From Symbiodinium sp. CCMP2592 (lineage: Eukaryota; Sar; Dinophyceae; Suessiales; Symbiodiniaceae), in NCBI GenBank assembly GCA_905221615.1, contig CAJNDT010003458.1, positions 558,001-622,000 on the forward strand: a DNA stretch of 64,000 bases. The letters are read 5' to 3'. The position numbers were made by a program, and so were the translations under genes. The notes beneath the pieces were generated by a model, which was not told where the DNA came from, made no database searches, and saw nothing but the letters and a program-made list of their open reading frames with translations. Position 1 is the first letter of the stretch; the number at the start of each line of letters is the position of its first letter. Below, piece by piece: positions 61,681 through 64,000 of the stretch.

Positions 61681-61775
61681 AGAGGCCCAGGGGACTTAGT
61701 AAGTCGGTTAGAAGTGGGGTTTTATTTGGGGTGATTGCATTTAGATTACTTATAATTCTAATTATAACCGATCTT
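61681..61775. mobile_element. Family G2 left half, cut at a family A element
   Basis: AGAGGCCCAGGGGACTTAGT is the G2 left end. The right arm is absent and a family A element begins at 61776. Confidence 0.7.
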
Positions 61776-61884
61776 CCCAGAGAGCCCAGTACCCCTTAAG
61801 TAGAAAATGTACCTTAAACTATAAGGGGATTCATATTGTGGTTTAAGCTATATTCCCTAATTAAGGGGTATTGGGCTCTCTGGG
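61776..61884. mobile_element. Family A subtype with paired changes in both arms
   Basis: CCCAGAGAGCCCAGTACCCC and GGGGTATTGGGCTCTCTGGG are perfect partners although each differs from the family norm (GAGACTCCAATATCCC) at four positions. Confidence 0.98.
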
Positions 61885-62111
61885 TTCGACTTGGTTTTAG
61901 GTTCAATGCACTGTTGTCACCCCAGGCCCTAAACCCTAAATCCCAATCCCATTTGAGGATTCCTCTCAAACCACGACATCCCTACTGCCTCGAACCCCGA
62001 AGCACACAAAGTGAAGCCTGAATCCCCTGGTCCTAAACCCTAGACCCTTTAACCCCTATACCCCAAATCCCCAAGCATTTGAGGATACTCCTCAATGGAG
62101 TGCAACTGCAG

Positions 62112-62150
62112 ATTCCCAGCGAGGATTCCGAGGAGGACAGGAGGTCGCGG
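62112..62150 (+). CDS. Candidate micro-exon
   Basis: After CAACTGCAG the phase-0 frame reads IPSEDSEEDRRSR, followed by GTTCCT. It is acidic then basic. No family assigned. Confidence 0.25.
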
Positions 62151-62470
62151 GTTCCTGGGTACTGGAGTATCATACCTTTAATTCTTTGTTTGGGGGTTAA
62201 GGGTTATTCAGGCATTAAGGTTATCTAGATTTGAGGTTTAGGCTTTAGGCTTATTTCGGGGTCTAGGTTTACTTGAAAGAACCACTATGAAAGAAAAAGT
62301 GAACACTTTCTTTGCCCCTGGTCATGCCTGGTCCACTTGAAAGCACCCTAAACCCAAAACCCTAAACTGCGGTCATCCCTGGTCCACTTCCAAGCCCAGG
62401 TTCGCTCGCGATTCCATGGCCCAGCTTTAGAGTGGTTGCTCTGAGCAGTTCAGAGGTGAGGTTGAATAGA

Positions 62471-62659
62471 GGGGCCTAACTATTTACCAGTACTGTTTTG
62501 GGGGGGTTCGTTCTTATGATGTTAGCTTAGAAGGGGCCCCCACCCCGTAATAGTGACTATAAGGATTATATTAGGGCCCTATTATATTCCTATTACAGGG
62601 TGGGGGCCCCTTCTAAATCATAGCATAATATACCCCCAAACCCTATTCTAATTAGTAGT
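62471..62659. mobile_element. Family K element interrupted by family J
   Basis: The left GGGGCCTAACTATTTACCAG and right ATATACCCCCAAACCCTATT with CTAATTAGTAG are K arms. J occupies 62530-62613. The sequence either side of J aligns to the uninterrupted K at 42449. Confidence 0.75.
62530..62613. mobile_element. Family J inverted-repeat element nested in family K, target TA
   Basis: GAAGGGGCCCCCACCCCGTA and TACAGGGTGGGGGCCCCTTC are the ends. Shorter core than other J copies. Confidence 0.95.
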
Positions 62660-62689
62660 TCAGAGTTGGGTTCTATGTTGTTTGGTGGT

Positions 62690-62915
62690 TCAGGGGATTA
62701 CGGTTCCTTTCAGGGTTCCTTTAAGGGATCTATAGGGTTTAGGGTGTAGGAGTATAGGGTTTAGGGTTTAGGGGTCTAGGAGTCAAGGTTTAGTTGCTTT
62801 TCTGGTTTGGGAGTTTTAGGGGTTTGGAGGTTTGCCTGATGAATTCGTGATACTATTCCTGCTGTCGGTGGGTCGGTCGACGGGCAGGGTTTAGGGTTCA
62901 AGGTTTAGGGTTTTG
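62690..62915 (+). repeat. Degenerate TTTAGGG words
   Basis: Dense at 62725-62790 and 62885-62915. Confidence 0.65.
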
Positions 62916-63101
62916 GGTTTGCATGCATCCCTGCGTGCTTGGACTCATGTATGTCCACACACACACACACAAACACACCCCAGCTTCTTCCGCGCCGTCC
63001 CCTCCCTCCTCAATCAGTATCCAACAAAATAGCAGAGCCGACCAAGAATCTACGTAGCGCGACTCACTCCGAACCCTAAACCAAAATCCCCTGAAGCCCT
63101 A

Positions 63102-63197
63102 CCTGCGGATCCCAAGTCTACTCTTTTCAGGGTTCTACCCTCTACATAAGGGGTCATAACCCGCTAGTTTTCAGGGTTTGGGGATACGCGATACAGG
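63102..63197. mobile_element. Family Q element, target TA
   Basis: CCTGCGGATCCCAAGTCTAC and GGGTTTGGGGATACGCG with ATACAGG are the ends. ACCCTCTACATAAGGGGTCAT is shared with 34764. TA flanks. Confidence 0.8.
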
Positions 63198-63392
63198 TAA
63201 AGCTCATAGTTTTGAGCTTGAACCCCTAAACCTTAAACTCTATCTTAAACCCCAAACTCTTAAACCCTAGCCCAGGAGCCGGGAACATTTGCGAATGAAC
63301 TAGTGGGCCAACCCACATCGCAGCTGCTGCAGCAGGCAAGCCTGTGCAAGCTAAGACCGTCTATGCCTCTCGTCTGCGTATTTGGGGTTTAC

Positions 63393-63481
63393 GTTAGCCC
63401 TGAATAACCTACCCTTTCAAGGTCCTCTATTATGATTTCCTTATAAAAGTCCTTAAAAATGTAGGTTCTTCAGGGTTAAGG
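63393..63481. mobile_element. Family P inverted-repeat element
   Basis: GTTAGCCCTGAATAACCTAC pairs with GTAGGTTCTTCAGGGTTAAG. Confidence 0.85.
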
Positions 63482-64000
63482 TAGGGTTTAGGATTTACGG
63501 TTTGGGTTTAGGATTTAGGGTTTGGGGTTAGGATTTAGGATTCAGGGTTTAGGGTGTAGGGGGCAGCACAGTAAATTGTAATATGATTCCTGGCGGTTCC
63601 TTATCTTTCTGTACCATTGTGTCTGCGTGCGGTAGACGCCTGAGTAGTTCGTATATACCTCAAAACCCTGTTCTAATGAATAAGGCCCCTGTATGTTCTC
63701 AACTTTTGTATGGCTTGGTCGGGGCCCTCTCGTTCAGCCAGTACTGCTGATGGACAAAGTTCTGAAATATCCGGCATGGATTCTGCAGGACAGGACCTGA
63801 CAAGCCCTCTAAAACACTGCTTAGACCTTTAGGACGTCTCATAATGCCTCACGAAATATTTTAAGCACGCTCCGTACATAGGTCTAACCCCTTATTGAGG
63901 CAGTCCAAGCACACTGCTGAAGCCAAGAGCTACATAACCACACCCAAACTGCCCTCTTAACAGCAGCCCTGAACCCATCTTATGGTTTAATGTTCGTGGT
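63482..64000. other. Telomere-like words, a family K end, then unassigned sequence
   Basis: TTTAGG/TTTAGGG words to 63560, a K end (CCTCAAAACCCTGTTCTAAT) at about 63657-63676, then no recognisable feature to the window end. Confidence 0.45.

Noticed and set aside
1-64000. tRNA, rRNA and other structured RNA genes
   Set aside because: I scanned for familiar rRNA and tRNA core motifs and saw none convincing; a covariance-model search would be needed to exclude them.

Overview
The window looks like nuclear DNA of an intron-rich, repeat-rich eukaryote, most likely a myzozoan alveolate (chromerid, dinoflagellate or coccidian); I cannot choose among these from sequence alone. Three things point there. 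TTTAGGG/CCCTAAA telomere-type heptamers, mostly degenerate, are scattered in both orientations over nearly the whole window. A decayed, very divergent mitochondrial cox1 copy lies at the left end. There are no bacterial-style genes and no long ORFs, but there are short GC-richer islands that read like 40-110 nt exons bounded by AG and GT/GA-type signals.

Layout. 1-1.6 kb: AT-rich nuclear mitochondrial insertion carrying broken cox1 on the minus strand, followed at 1.6-2.25 kb by a 316-bp tandem duplication rich in internal palindromes. 2.4-12 kb: microsatellites, degenerate telomere-like blocks, a 59-bp satellite (7.8-8.2 kb) and two exon-like islands. 12-26 kb: alternation of telomere-like blocks, short inverted-repeat elements and exon-like islands. 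26.4-28.85 kb: a stretch free of telomere-like repeats and inverted-repeat elements that holds a divergent, truncated, tandem polyubiquitin array (minus strand) and a frameshifted unknown coding fragment. 29-64 kb: the densest part, with dozens of inverted-repeat elements, several nested in one another, a higher-order telomere array (46.7 kb), a 0.6-kb ACAT microsatellite (50.1-50.7 kb), long TTTAGGG runs (56.3, 60.6 kb) and a cluster of exon-like islands near 47.4-48.5 kb.

The most striking property is the mobile DNA. I distinguish about twenty families (named A-Z here only for reference) of roughly 80-130 bp elements with long imperfect terminal inverted repeats, no coding capacity and short target duplications. 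Duplication length is family-specific: TA for B, G, H, I, J, O and Q; three bases for C and R; four bases of the form A-Y-N-T for E and F. Several copies sit inside others, giving a relative insertion order. Family I ends in TCTAG or a near variant, and exon-like sequence begins at or close to that end at three to four copies, so some of these elements may be intron-generating (introner-like). Degenerate TTTAGGG DNA may likewise supply splice signals, because GGGTTTAG contains both GT and TTTAG.

No complete functional gene can be asserted. Gene calls here are two pseudogenes (cox1, polyubiquitin), one frameshifted fragment, and a set of low-to-moderate confidence exon or ORF candidates without assigned functions. 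No tRNA, rRNA or CRISPR was recognised.
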